A stretch of DNA of 64,000 nt. It comes from Pseudomonas putida NBRC 14164 (GTDB taxonomy: Bacteria > Pseudomonadota > Gammaproteobacteria > Pseudomonadales > Pseudomonadaceae). This document shows, piece by piece, positions 26,701 to 34,893 of the stretch. The number at the start of each line of letters is the position of its first letter. Position 1 is the stretch's first letter. The notes under the pieces were generated by a model that was given only the letters and a program-made list of their open reading frames with translations, had not been told where the DNA came from and did not search any database. Where the stretch lies: assembly GCF_000412675.1 (NCBI RefSeq), contig NC_021505.1:1606501-1670500 (forward strand), given 5' to 3'. Both the position numbers and the translations under genes were made by a program.

Positions 26701-28575
26701 CCAGGGCGTTATGATCTCGACTATGGCGCCCGCGGCGACGCACCGGTCAGCATCCTCATCCTGCTCCAGGGCAACAGCACTGAGCGGGTGCAGCGTTGCA
26801 TGGAAACCATTCTGGAGAAGACCACCTATCGAAACTACGAGGTGCTGCTGCTGGCGCGTGATGATGCCGGCCCGGCAGTAAACGGCTGGCTCGACAACGT
26901 TGCCCGGCTTGGCACCGATGCCATTCGTTGCCTGCGATTCCCTGCCGGCATGGCGCCTGTGCAAATGCGCAACCAGGCCGCCGGGCAGGCCCGTGGTGAT
27001 TTCCTGCTGTGGCTGGACGAAGGCGCTGCGGTGCTCGATAACGATTGGTTGCAGCAGATGCTCAACCACGGCATGCGCCAGGAAGTCGGCGTGGTGGGGG
27101 CCAAACTGCTGGCGGGGGACGCTACCATCAGCCATGCCGGTTTCGTGCTCGGCCTGAATGGCCCTGTTGGCGAAGCTTTTGCCGGTCAGCCGATGGACGC
27201 GTCCGGCTATCTGCAGCGCCTGCAAGTGGACCAGAACTATGTCGCCGTGAGCGGCAAGTGCCTGCTGGTGAACAAAAGCCTGTTCCTGGAGGCGGGCGGT
27301 TTCGACGAGTCCCCCGAGTTGCAGCGCTGGACGGATGTTGATCTGTGCCTGCGCCTGCACCGTGGCGGCTACCTGAACGTGTGGACGCCGCGTGTTCAGT
27401 TGCTGCTAAGTGAGGATGCTGTAACGCCGGCCACCGCAGCAGAAGAAGATGCCTTGTATGACCGCTGGCTGCCTATACTGGCACGCGACCCGCTCCACAA
27501 CCCGAACTTCTCGCTGTCTTCCAGCAATGGCCTCGGCCTGGCGCCCTCCGGTCTGAGCTGGCGACCGTTGTCGTCCTGGAAACCGCTGCCGACCATCCTC
27601 GCCCATGCGGCGGACCGAGGTGGGTGTGGTAACTACCGGGTCATCCAGCCGCTGGATACGCTCAACCGCGAGGGGCTGGCCGAGGGGGTGGTGGCGTGGA
27701 ATTATCTGGCGCCTGCGGAGCTTGAGCGTTATCAGCCCGACAGCATCATCCTGCAGCGCCAGGTTGGCGACGAGCAGATTGAGCATATACGCCGGATGCA
27801 TGCGTTTTCGCGGGCCTTCAAGGTCTTCGAGCTGGACGACTACCTGCCCAACCTGCCGCTCAAGAGCGTGCACAGGGCGCACATGCCCAAGGACATTCTG
27901 CGGTCCATACGTCGCGGTCTTTCCCATGTGGACCGCTTTGTCGTCTCCACGCAGCCGCTGGCCGAGGCCTTCGCCGGCGTACATGGCGATATCCGCGTGG
28001 TACCCAACACGCTGGATACCCGCTACTGGAGCGGCCTCAAGGCCCTGCGCCGGCAGTCGCGCAAACCGCGCGTCGGCTGGGCGGGTGGGGCGAGCCATAC
28101 GGGCGACCTGGAAGTGATCGCGGACGTGGTCAAGGAATTGGCCAACGAGGTGGAGTGGGTGTTCTTCGGCATGTGCCCGGACAAGCTGCGGCCTTATGTT
28201 CATGAGTTCCACCCGAGTGTCTCGATTGAGCAATACCCCGCGACGCTGGCCAGGATGAACCTGGACCTGGCCCTGGCGCCGGTCGAGCAGAACCTGTTCA
28301 ACGAGTGCAAGAGCAACCTGCGTTTGCTGGAGTACGGCGCCTGTGGTTTCCCGGTGATCGCCAGCGACCTGCGTTGCTACCAGGGCTACAGCGATTTGCC
28401 GGTCACACTGGTAAAGAACCGTTTCCGAGGCTGGGTAGATGCCATTCGCATGCACATCTCTGATCTGGATGCCTCGGCGAAGGCGGGCGATGCACTGCGC
28501 AATGCAGTGCTGGGCGGCTGGATGCTCGAAGGCGACAACCTGAGCAACTGGCGCAAGGCCTGGCTGCCGGACTGA
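23713..28575 (+). CDS. Giant multidomain glycosyltransferase (1620 aa)
   Basis: A 1620-residue protein with several transferase units in one chain. Residues 1-185 match nothing I recognise. A GT2 domain at about 190-410 has LSVVIPTYNYGRYLAQCV and SADDYF; a second at about 484-720 has FSVILTTFNRPQLLKDAL and YLDDDDLYLPDH. A third GT2-like unit (about 768-990) keeps VYGDEGLRSDG but lacks a clear nucleotide-binding start, and a fourth (about 1010-1280) has PVSILILLQGN and LLWLDEGAAV. Residues 1294-1620 resemble a GT-B enzyme (GGCGNYRVIQPL, VGWAGGASHTGDLEVI, LRLLEYGACGFPVIASDL). The arrangement recalls the long flagellin or O-antigen glycosyltransferases of Pseudomonas. A good ribosome site (GGGGAAG) precedes 23713. 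Confidence 0.85.
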   Translation: MTNWALIAGGRCTGQPWRVLVAGFCLDDEQAFLLSDADWQELQRQLPLQPLAAYGLGNGLVFERATEAAAECDGVFLIAHPRQANALFALPSQARRYLLLRSSEQFAALRDETCFSKVLIPAKGEPVSTSRVHIDYLKLPDAPGSDAQAWPLTREAEDRDHSRNYHCSADFWLYKVTTAIADDAAAVRQFEPLLSVVIPTYNYGRYLAQCVQSVLDQGVDNIEILVLDNASTDDTAEVMAAFAGNPKVRYIRNRYNYGPGYNWRNGLRIAQGRYFTFLSADDYFNPGHLSRLLPTLESQPNVAVGYTGIRWVDGSGQALNQPRHPGYRNGDYVGGRNEVADLLIYDSYMTPSAVIYRREVFCRVWNPGNSYGAGDWEMVVQMAERYPDFAYVDMPGVSYRWHGAQYSSGFYASSEPLMGHLAIVEGVFERNAQHHLHGREREVAGHLKRRLDLYPDEQGSELGARARRLCQRLEEQARQQEQTLFSVILTTFNRPQLLKDALNSIAHQSFKDLDVILVNDNGDPVESLLAEYDFPITYIRQGRNRGPAAARNTALHLARGRYVVYLDDDDLYLPDHLETLAKALDTHPDSVVYTDAVFIQETIAAGKRTEVAREQRYPHEAYSRERLLVNNYIPINTFACPRALALAVGDFDESLAGLEDWDFLMRLSARSAFHHVRSETVEVRMRLDDSAPARRSEQALKDYPALYRELYARHGDFGNEEVQRGRQQMLEHLGDKPKALTLQTWLAERVPDAIQSRLIAQRLHANQGGPVIGVIVVDADGRADALKASLQSLGSDHCLYSTLKIVALTSGEAPATSAQDKLHFMRLTDASLSDQLNQAVQAGEFDWFMLVEAGSEFTASGLLIAALDLLAAPGCRAVYGDEGLRSDGAEMGAALRPDLNLDLLLSLPASLSRHWLFNRQVWLEMGGFRQEAGQAFELDYILRLIESAGFQGLGHISEPLLVCDAPSLRDCPDERGVIQRHLHARGFAQARVGSRLPGRYDLDYGARGDAPVSILILLQGNSTERVQRCMETILEKTTYRNYEVLLLARDDAGPAVNGWLDNVARLGTDAIRCLRFPAGMAPVQMRNQAAGQARGDFLLWLDEGAAVLDNDWLQQMLNHGMRQEVGVVGAKLLAGDATISHAGFVLGLNGPVGEAFAGQPMDASGYLQRLQVDQNYVAVSGKCLLVNKSLFLEAGGFDESPELQRWTDVDLCLRLHRGGYLNVWTPRVQLLLSEDAVTPATAAEEDALYDRWLPILARDPLHNPNFSLSSSNGLGLAPSGLSWRPLSSWKPLPTILAHAADRGGCGNYRVIQPLDTLNREGLAEGVVAWNYLAPAELERYQPDSIILQRQVGDEQIEHIRRMHAFSRAFKVFELDDYLPNLPLKSVHRAHMPKDILRSIRRGLSHVDRFVVSTQPLAEAFAGVHGDIRVVPNTLDTRYWSGLKALRRQSRKPRVGWAGGASHTGDLEVIADVVKELANEVEWVFFGMCPDKLRPYVHEFHPSVSIEQYPATLARMNLDLALAPVEQNLFNECKSNLRLLEYGACGFPVIASDLRCYQGYSDLPVTLVKNRFRGWVDAIRMHISDLDASAKAGDALRNAVLGGWMLEGDNLSNWRKAWLPD

Positions 28576-28587
28576 TACACGGCGGTC

Positions 28588-28699
28588 GCCTGTGCGGGCC
28601 TCTTCGCGGGTAAACCCGCTCCCACAGGTACAGCGCAGGCCCTGAGCTTTGCGCAGTCCCTGTGGGAGCGGGTTTACCCGCGAGGAGGCCCGCACAGGC
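28588..28699. repeat. REP pair at the right edge of the glycan island
   Basis: Inverted REP units with matching outer arms (GCCTGTGCGGGCCTC at 28588-28602 against its complement at 28685-28699) and inner GCGGGTAAACCCGCTCCCAC cores. With the pair at 9192-9280 it brackets the island. Confidence 0.88.
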
Positions 28700-28717
28700 A
28701 ATAAAAACCCTCATCTC

Positions 28718-28733
28718 CGGCACGGCTATTGCT
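28718..28733 (+). promoter_or_regulatory. Sigma-54 promoter of fleSR
   Basis: CGGCACGGCTATTGCT: GGCACG, 4 bases, TTGCT, a near-perfect -24/-12 promoter 53 bases before fleS. FleQ- and RpoN-dependent expression of fleSR is established in Pseudomonas. Confidence 0.85.
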
Positions 28734-28786
28734 ACACCGCTGGCAACACACCGTTTTTATGACGGTCAGCCACGCGAGAGAGCACG

Positions 28787-30004
28787 ATGCCCCAGGCCGC
28801 CCACGTAACCCGAGCCCCCGATCATCAGGGGCAGACCCCGATCGAGCAGGATAGCCACCAGGGTATCGAGCAAGCCTTCGCCCTGTTCAATCAGGTCTCC
28901 AGCCAACTCAGCCAGTCCTACAGCCTGCTCGAAGCCCGGGTCAGTGAGCTCAAGGGCGAGCTGGCCGTGGTCAGTGCCCAGCGCATCGAGGAACTGAGCG
29001 AAAAGGAACGCCTGGCCAACCGCCTGCAGAACCTGCTGGACCTGCTGCCTGGCGGGGTGATCGTGATCGATGGCCATGGCCTTGTACGTGAAGCCAATCC
29101 GGCTGCCTGCGAACTGCTCGGCGAACCGCTGATCGGCGAGTTATGGCGTCAGGTAATCGCCCGCAGCTTTGCGCCACGCAAGGACGATGGCCATGAAATC
29201 TCGCTGCGCGACGGCCGGCGGCTGTCCATCGCCACCCGCTCGCTGGATGCCGAACCCGGCCAGCTGGTGCTGCTCAACGACCTGACTGAAACCCGTCGCC
29301 TGCAAGACCAGCTGGCCCGCCACGAGCGCCTGTCGTCGCTGGGGCGCATGGTCGCCTCGCTGGCGCACCAGATCCGCACGCCGCTGTCGGCCGCCATGCT
29401 CTACGCCAGCCACCTCGCTGACAGCGAGCAACAACTGAGCCCGGAAACCCGCCAGCGTTTCGCCGGTACCTTGAAGGAGCGCCTGCACGAGCTGGAGCAC
29501 CAGGTGCGTGACATGCTGGTGTTCGCCCGTGGCGAGTTGCCGCTGGGTGATCGTGTTACCCCAAAAGCCCTTTTCCAGGCCCTGCAGCAGGCGGCTCAGG
29601 CGCATGTGCAGGGGCACGCCGTGCGCTGGCAGTGCGACAGCCATCTCGGTGAGCTGCTGTGCAATCGTGACACCCTGGTCGGCGCCTTGCTCAACCTGAT
29701 CGAAAATGCCCTGCAGGCCAGCGACGGCCCAGCGCGCCTGAAGGTGCACCTGTTCCGTCGCGAGCGCACCCTGCATCTGTGTGTCAGTGACGCCGGCAGC
29801 GGTATCGCCGCCGAGTTGTTGGCGCGCCTTGGCGAGCCGTTTTTCACCACCAAGGCCACTGGCACCGGCCTCGGCCTGGCGGTGGTCAAGGCTGTGGTGC
29901 GTGCACACCAGGGCGCTATCAGCCTGCGTTCGAAGGTGGGCCGAGGCACCTGCGTGCGGGTAGAGCTGCCGTTGATCGACGGGCAATTGGCGGAGGGGGT
30001 GTAA
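28787..30004 (+). CDS. fleS: Flagellar sensor histidine kinase FleS
   Basis: A 405-residue soluble histidine kinase with no transmembrane segment. A coiled region (about 25-85) leads into a PAS domain (LLDLLPGGVIVIDGHGLVREANPAACELLGEP). The phosphoacceptor is His194 in VASLAHQIRTPLSAAM. The ATPase domain shows the N box NLIENALQAS, G1 DAGSGIAAELL, F box FFTTKATGTGLGLAVVK. It phosphorylates FleR, which drives class III genes (hook, basal body parts). The start follows GAGAGAGC; the stop overlaps the fleR ATG. Confidence 0.95.
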   Translation: MPQAAHVTRAPDHQGQTPIEQDSHQGIEQAFALFNQVSSQLSQSYSLLEARVSELKGELAVVSAQRIEELSEKERLANRLQNLLDLLPGGVIVIDGHGLVREANPAACELLGEPLIGELWRQVIARSFAPRKDDGHEISLRDGRRLSIATRSLDAEPGQLVLLNDLTETRRLQDQLARHERLSSLGRMVASLAHQIRTPLSAAMLYASHLADSEQQLSPETRQRFAGTLKERLHELEHQVRDMLVFARGELPLGDRVTPKALFQALQQAAQAHVQGHAVRWQCDSHLGELLCNRDTLVGALLNLIENALQASDGPARLKVHLFRRERTLHLCVSDAGSGIAAELLARLGEPFFTTKATGTGLGLAVVKAVVRAHQGAISLRSKVGRGTCVRVELPLIDGQLAEGV

Positions 30005-31359
30005 TGGCAATCAAGGTGCTGCTGGTCGAGGACGACCGCGTATTGCGCCAAGCGCTGGGCGATACCCTGGAAATCGGCGGTTTCGCCTACCAGGCAGTGG
30101 GCAGTGCCGAAGAGGCGCTGGAGGCGGTGGTGGATGATGCCTTCAGCCTGGTGGTCAGCGATGTGAACATGCCCGGTATGGACGGGCATCAGTTGTTGAG
30201 CCAGTTGCGCCGCCAGCAACCTCAACTGCCGGTGCTGTTGATGACGGCGCACGCCGCCGTCGAGCGTGCCGTCGAAGCAATGCGCCAAGGTGCTGCCGAC
30301 TATCTGGTCAAACCGTTCGAGCCCAAGGCGCTGCTCAGCCTGGTCGAGCGGCATGCCGCCGGGCGGGTGTCCGCTGACGAGGGGCCGGTGGCCTGTGAGC
30401 CGGCCAGCCGCCAGTTGCTGGAGTTGGCCGCACGCGTGGCGCGCAGTGACTCGACCGTGCTGATTTCTGGTGAGTCCGGCACCGGCAAGGAAGTGCTGGC
30501 GCGCTACATTCACCAGCAGTCGCCGAGGGCGGCGCAGCCCTTTGTGGCCATCAACTGCGCGGCCATCCCCGACAACATGCTCGAAGCCACCCTGTTCGGC
30601 CATGAAAAGGGGGCCTTCACCGGTGCCATCGCCGCCCAGGCCGGCAAGTTCGAGCAGGCCGAAGGCGGCACCCTGCTGCTCGACGAAATCTCGGAAATGC
30701 CAATGGCCTTGCAGGCCAAGCTGCTGCGCGTGCTACAGGAGCGCGAAGTGGAACGGGTGGGCGGGCGCAAGCCGATCAGCCTGGACATCCGCGTGCTGGC
30801 CACCACCAACCGTGACCTGGCCGGGGAAGTGGCAGCCGGTCGCTTCCGTGAAGACCTGTTCTACCGCCTGTCAGTGTTCCCCCTGGCCTGGTGCCCGCTG
30901 CGTGAGCGCCCGGGCGACATCCTGCAACTGGCCGAGCGCCTGCTGGCCCGCCACGCGGTCAAGATGAAACACGCCCCGGTGCGCCTGTCGCCGCAGGCCC
31001 GGGCCTGCTTGCAGGCCTATGCCTGGCCGGGCAACGTGCGTGAACTGGACAACGCGCTTCAGCGGGCGCTGATCCTGCAGCAGGGTGGGGTGATCGAGGC
31101 GGCGGATTTTTGTCTGGCAGGCGCCATTCCCTTGTCGGCTGGCACGGGGCCGTCAGTCGAAGCCATTGCCGAGGTCAGCGGGCTGGGCGATGACATGCGC
31201 CGCCATGAGTACCAGATGATCATCGATACCCTGCGCGCCGAGCGCGGTCGGCGCAAAGAGGCGGCCGAGCGCCTGGGCATCAGCCCGCGGACCCTGCGCT
31301 ATAAGCTGGCGCAGATGCGCGATGCCGGGTTCGACGTCGAGGCCAGCCTGTTCGGCTGA
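30004..31359 (+). CDS. fleR: Sigma-54-dependent response regulator FleR
   Basis: A 451-residue NtrC-type regulator, partner of FleS. The receiver has acidic EDD at 9-11, phospho-Asp53 ([12 protein letters not shown]) and the conserved Lys in [12 protein letters not shown]. The AAA+ domain follows: Walker [11 protein letters not shown], sigma-54 loop EKGAFTGAI, Walker B LLLDEI, arginine finger region [14 protein letters not shown]. The C-terminal Fis-type HTH is [23 protein letters not shown]. It activates the later sigma-54 flagellar promoters. Unlike FleQ, its receiver is complete. Confidence 0.96.
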   Translation: MAIKVLLVEDDRVLRQALGDTLEIGGFAYQAVGSAEEALEAVVDDAFSLVVSDVNMPGMDGHQLLSQLRRQQPQLPVLLMTAHAAVERAVEAMRQGAADYLVKPFEPKALLSLVERHAAGRVSADEGPVACEPASRQLLELAARVARSDSTVLISGESGTGKEVLARYIHQQSPRAAQPFVAINCAAIPDNMLEATLFGHEKGAFTGAIAAQAGKFEQAEGGTLLLDEISEMPMALQAKLLRVLQEREVERVGGRKPISLDIRVLATTNRDLAGEVAAGRFREDLFYRLSVFPLAWCPLRERPGDILQLAERLLARHAVKMKHAPVRLSPQARACLQAYAWPGNVRELDNALQRALILQQGGVIEAADFCLAGAIPLSAGTGPSVEAIAEVSGLGDDMRRHEYQMIIDTLRAERGRRKEAAERLGISPRTLRYKLAQMRDAGFDVEASLFG

Positions 31360-31384
31360 CACTCCGCCCGCAGAGGGCGCGATA

Positions 31385-31473
31385 CCTGTGGGAGCGGGTT
31401 CACCCGCGAACACCGGCGAAGCCGGTGCCATATACCGAGTCGGATTCTTCGCGGGTGAACCCGCTCCCACAGG
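31385..31473. repeat. REP pair between fleR and fliE
   Basis: Perfectly inverted units, CCTGTGGGAGCGGGTTCACC starting at 31385 and the complement ending at 31473, around a CACCGGCGAAGCCGGTG hairpin. It may terminate fleSR transcription; no intrinsic terminator is visible there. Confidence 0.9.
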
Positions 31474-31499
31474 GGTTGTGTTGCCTGAACTATATAGGC

Positions 31500-31515
31500 T
31501 GGCACCTTTGTTGCT
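31500..31515 (+). promoter_or_regulatory. Sigma-54 promoter of the fliE operon
   Basis: TGGCACCTTTGTTGCT: TGGCAC at -24, TTGCT at -12 with correct spacing, 62 bases before the fliE ATG. This is one of the best matches in the window. Confidence 0.87.
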
Positions 31516-31576
31516 TTACGTAGGCTATTCGCCGCATGAGTGTCAAAAAAATGCGGCCGCAGGAGAGAGAAGGGTC

Positions 31577-31909
31577 ATGAGCCAAGGTGTTGAATTCAAT
31601 CGTCTGATGCTGGACATGCGGGCCATGCAGGCCGATGCAATGTCGCTGCCCAAGGTCACCGCCGCCCCCGAGCTGGCGCCGGGGCAGAGTACCTTTGCCG
31701 ACATGCTTGGCCAGGCAATCGGCAAGGTGCATGAGACCCAGCAGGCCTCGACCCAGCTGGCCAATGCCTTCGAGATCGGCAAGAGCGGCGTCGACCTGAC
31801 AGACGTGATGATCGCTTCGCAAAAGGCCAGTGTGTCGATGCAGGCCATGACCCAGGTACGCAACAAGCTGGTCCAGGCGTACCAGGACATCATGCAGATG
31901 CCGGTTTGA
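31577..31909 (+). CDS. fliE: Flagellar hook-basal body protein FliE
   Basis: A 110-residue small rod-adapter protein that joins the MS ring to the proximal rod. The C-terminal half has the family signature: [19 protein letters not shown], then [39 protein letters not shown]. The start [12 protein letters not shown] at 31577 follows GGAGAGAGAAGG and is downstream of the sigma-54 promoter; in-frame codons upstream run through the REP and are rejected. It is followed by fliF after 15 bases. Confidence 0.95.
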   Translation: MSQGVEFNRLMLDMRAMQADAMSLPKVTAAPELAPGQSTFADMLGQAIGKVHETQQASTQLANAFEIGKSGVDLTDVMIASQKASVSMQAMTQVRNKLVQAYQDIMQMPV

Positions 31910-31924
31910 GGACGGACGTAGACC

Positions 31925-33703
31925 ATGGCTGAAGCAGTCGTCGACAACCCCCCCGCCAAGACGGGCCCGGCAGCGGCCAAGCGCCCGCTGCCAGGTATGT
32001 CGTTCCTGGAAAACATCGCGCAGATGCCCATGCTGCGCCAAGTCGGCCTCATGGTCGGCCTGGCGGCCAGCGTGGCAATCGGCTTTGCCGTGGTGCTGTG
32101 GTCGCAACAACCCGATTACCGTCCGCTGTACGGCAGCCTGTCGGGCATGGATACCAAGCAGGTCATGGACACCCTGGGTGCTGCTGACATCCCCTATAAC
32201 GTCGAGCCCAACTCCGGTGCTCTGCTGGTCAAGGCCGACGACCTCTCCCGTGCGCGCCTGAAACTGGCGGCCGCCGGCGTGGCGCCCAGCGATGGCAATG
32301 TCGGTTTCGAACTGCTCGACAAGGAGCAGGGGCTGGGCACCAGCCAGTTCATGGAAGCCACTCGCTACCGCCGCAGCCTGGAAGGCGAGCTGGCGCGTAC
32401 CGTTTCCAGCCTGAACAACGTCAAGGCCGCACGCGTGCACCTGGCCATCCCGAAAAGCTCGGTGTTCGTGCGCGACGACCGCAAGCCGAGCGCCTCGGTA
32501 CTGGTCGAGCTGTACCCGGGCCGTGCCCTGGAAGCCGGTCAGGTGTCGGCCATCGTCAACCTGGTGGCGACCAGTGTGCCGGAGCTGGACAAATCCCAGG
32601 TCACCGTGGTCGACCAGAAAGGTAACTTGCTGTCCGAGCAGCTGCAGGACTCCGCCCTGACCGAGGCCGGCAAGCAGTACGACTACAGCCGCCGTATGGA
32701 AAGCATGCTTACCCAGCGCGTGCGCAACATCTTGCAGCCTGTGCTGGGCAATGACCGATACAAGGCCGAAGTGTCTGCCGACCTGGACTTCAGTGCCGTC
32801 GAGTCGACTGCCGAGCAGTTCAACCCCGACCAGCCGGCGCTGCGCAGCGAACAGTCGGTTGACGAGCAACGCGCCAGCAGCCAGGGCCCGCAAGGTGTGC
32901 CTGGTGCGCTGAGCAACCAGCCGCCAGGCGCCGCTTCGGCGCCGCAAACCACCGGTGGCGCCGCTACCCCGGCCGCAGCCATTCAGCCTGGCCAGCCGCT
33001 GGTGGATGCCAACGGCCAGCAGATCATGGACCCGGCCACCGGCCAGCCGATGCTCGCACCGTACCCGTCGGACAAACGCCAGCAAAGCACCAAGAACTTC
33101 GAGCTGGACCGCTCCATCAGCCACACCCGCCAGCAGCAGGGGCGCATGACCCGCCTGTCGGTGGCAGTGGTGGTAGACGACCAGGTCAAGATCGACCCGG
33201 CCACCGGCAACACCAGCCGTGCACCGTGGGCCGCCGAAGACCTGGCGCGCTTCACCCGCCTGGTGCAAGACGCGGTCGGCTTCGACGCCAGCCGTGGTGA
33301 CAGCGTGACGGTGATCAACGTGCCATTTGCCGCCGACCGTAACGAAGAAATTGCCGATATCGCCTTCTACCAGCAGCCGTGGTTCTGGGACATCGTCAAG
33401 CAAGTGCTGGGCGTGGTGTTCATTCTGGTGCTGGTGTTCGGCGTGCTGCGGCCGGTGCTCAACAACATCACAGGGGGCGGCAAGCAGGCCGCTTCGGATA
33501 GCGACATGGAGCTGGGCGGCATGGTGGGGTTGGATGGCGAACTGGCCAACGACCGCGTCAGTCTGGGTGGCCCGACAAGCATTCTGCTGCCTAGCCCGAG
33601 CGAGGGTTACGAGGCACAGCTCAACGCAATCAAAGGCCTGGTGGCCGAAGACCCGGGCCGTGTAGCCCAGGTCGTCAAAGACTGGATCAACGCCGATGAG
33701 TGA
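31925..33703 (+). CDS. fliF: Flagellar MS-ring protein FliF
   Basis: A 592-residue inner-membrane protein that assembles the MS ring. Transmembrane helices lie at about 35-58 (QVGLMVGLAASVAIGFAVVL) and about 487-510 (QVLGVVFILVLVFGVLRPVL). Between them are the YscJ/ring-building domains (PLYGSLSGMDTKQVMDTL; ARVHLAIPKSSVF; LVATSVPELDKSQVTVVDQ) and a Pro/Ala/Gln-rich variable stretch (about 300-370). The C-terminal tail, ending DPGRVAQVVKDWINADE, binds FliG. The last 8 bases overlap fliG. Confidence 0.97.
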   Translation: MAEAVVDNPPAKTGPAAAKRPLPGMSFLENIAQMPMLRQVGLMVGLAASVAIGFAVVLWSQQPDYRPLYGSLSGMDTKQVMDTLGAADIPYNVEPNSGALLVKADDLSRARLKLAAAGVAPSDGNVGFELLDKEQGLGTSQFMEATRYRRSLEGELARTVSSLNNVKAARVHLAIPKSSVFVRDDRKPSASVLVELYPGRALEAGQVSAIVNLVATSVPELDKSQVTVVDQKGNLLSEQLQDSALTEAGKQYDYSRRMESMLTQRVRNILQPVLGNDRYKAEVSADLDFSAVESTAEQFNPDQPALRSEQSVDEQRASSQGPQGVPGALSNQPPGAASAPQTTGGAATPAAAIQPGQPLVDANGQQIMDPATGQPMLAPYPSDKRQQSTKNFELDRSISHTRQQQGRMTRLSVAVVVDDQVKIDPATGNTSRAPWAAEDLARFTRLVQDAVGFDASRGDSVTVINVPFAADRNEEIADIAFYQQPWFWDIVKQVLGVVFILVLVFGVLRPVLNNITGGGKQAASDSDMELGGMVGLDGELANDRVSLGGPTSILLPSPSEGYEAQLNAIKGLVAEDPGRVAQVVKDWINADE

Positions 33704-34715
33704 TAACCGAGCCGTTACCGCCAAGCTGAGCCGTGTCGACAAGGCCGCAATCCTGCTGCTTTCGCTGGGCGAGACCGATGCGGCCCAGGTGCTGCGCCAC
33801 ATGGGCCCCAAGGAAGTGCAGCGGGTGGGTGTGGCCATGGCGCAGATGGGTAATGTGCACCGTGACCAGGTCGAGCAGGTAATGAGCGAGTTCGTCGACA
33901 TTGTCGGCGACCAGACCAGCCTGGGCGTGGGGTCCGATGCCTACATCCGCAAGATGCTCAACCAGGCCTTGGGCGAGGACAAGGCCAATGGCCTGGTCGA
34001 CCGCATCCTGCTGGGTGGCAACACCAGTGGCCTGGACAGCCTGAAATGGATGGAACCGCGCGCGGTAGCCGACGTGATCCGCTACGAGCACCCGCAGATC
34101 CAGGCAATCGTGGTCGCTTACCTCGACCCTGACCAGGCCGGCGAAGTGCTGAGCAACTTCGACCACAAGGTGCGCCTGGACATCGTCTTGCGCGTGTCGT
34201 CGCTGAACACCGTGCAGCCGGCGGCGCTGAAAGAGTTGAACCAGATCCTCGAGAAGCAGTTCTCGGGCAACTCCAACGCCGCGCGCACCACCTTGGGCGG
34301 CATCAAGCGCGCTGCCGACATCATGAACTTCCTCGACAGCTCCGTGGAAGGTGCACTGATGGATGCGATCCGCGAAGTCGACAGCGACCTGTCGGAGCAG
34401 ATCGAAGACCTGATGTTCGTCTTCAACAACCTGGCCGACGTCGACGACCGGGGTATTCAGGCGCTGCTGCGCGAAGTGTCGTCCGATGTGCTGGTGGTGT
34501 CGCTCAAGGGCGCCGACGAGCGGGTCAAGGACAAGATTTTCAAGAACATGTCCAAACGTGCCTCCGAGCTGCTGCGCGACGACCTGGAGGCCAAGGGGCC
34601 GGTGCGGGTCAGCGACGTGGAAACGGCGCAGAAGGAAATCCTCACCATCGCCCGCCGCATGGCCGAGGCCGGCGAGATCGTGCTCGGCGGCAAGGGTGCC
34701 GAGGAAATGATCTGA
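33696..34715 (+). CDS. fliG: Flagellar motor switch protein FliG
   Basis: A 339-residue C-ring switch protein that links FliF to the stator. Middle-domain EHPQ motif at YEHPQIQAIVVAYL; GGIKRAADIMNFLDSSVEGALMDAI in the linker; the charged torque helix LRDDLEAKGPVRVSDVETAQKEI near the end contains the conserved Arg/Asp residues that meet the stator. The start is coupled to the end of fliF. A non-coding inverted repeat of 95 bases separates it from fliH, an unusual interruption of the operon. Confidence 0.97.
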   Translation: MSDNRAVTAKLSRVDKAAILLLSLGETDAAQVLRHMGPKEVQRVGVAMAQMGNVHRDQVEQVMSEFVDIVGDQTSLGVGSDAYIRKMLNQALGEDKANGLVDRILLGGNTSGLDSLKWMEPRAVADVIRYEHPQIQAIVVAYLDPDQAGEVLSNFDHKVRLDIVLRVSSLNTVQPAALKELNQILEKQFSGNSNAARTTLGGIKRAADIMNFLDSSVEGALMDAIREVDSDLSEQIEDLMFVFNNLADVDDRGIQALLREVSSDVLVVSLKGADERVKDKIFKNMSKRASELLRDDLEAKGPVRVSDVETAQKEILTIARRMAEAGEIVLGGKGAEEMI

Positions 34716-34756
34716 TCCATCAGGTCAGGAAAAAATGGTGGGGCTGGTGCGGTCAT

Positions 34757-34851
34757 TGTGGGAGCTGGCTTGCCGGCGATGAGGCCAGCCCAGGCAGAGT
34801 CGTTGCATGGCAAGGGCTGCGCCCTTGATCGCCGGCAAGCCAGCTCCCACA
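34757..34851. repeat. Inverted repeat (second REP-like family) between fliG and fliH
   Basis: A 24-bp arm starting TGTGGGAGCTGGCTTGCCGG at 34757-34780 is perfectly inverted at 34828-34851. The core (GCTGGCTTGCCGGCGAT) differs from the GCGGGTAAACCCGC core of the other REPs, so it belongs to another repeat family. It lies inside the fliEFGHIJ gene string. Confidence 0.88.
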
Positions 34852-34893
34852 AGGCCCTTATGGGTCGAACATGCTTGTTGAGTACTTTAAAAC

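Noticed and set aside
31490..33901. An 803-codon minus-strand frame opposite fliE and fliF.
   Set aside because: Shadow of high-GC coding sequence; it runs across fliE, fliF and part of fliG, all of which are unmistakable.
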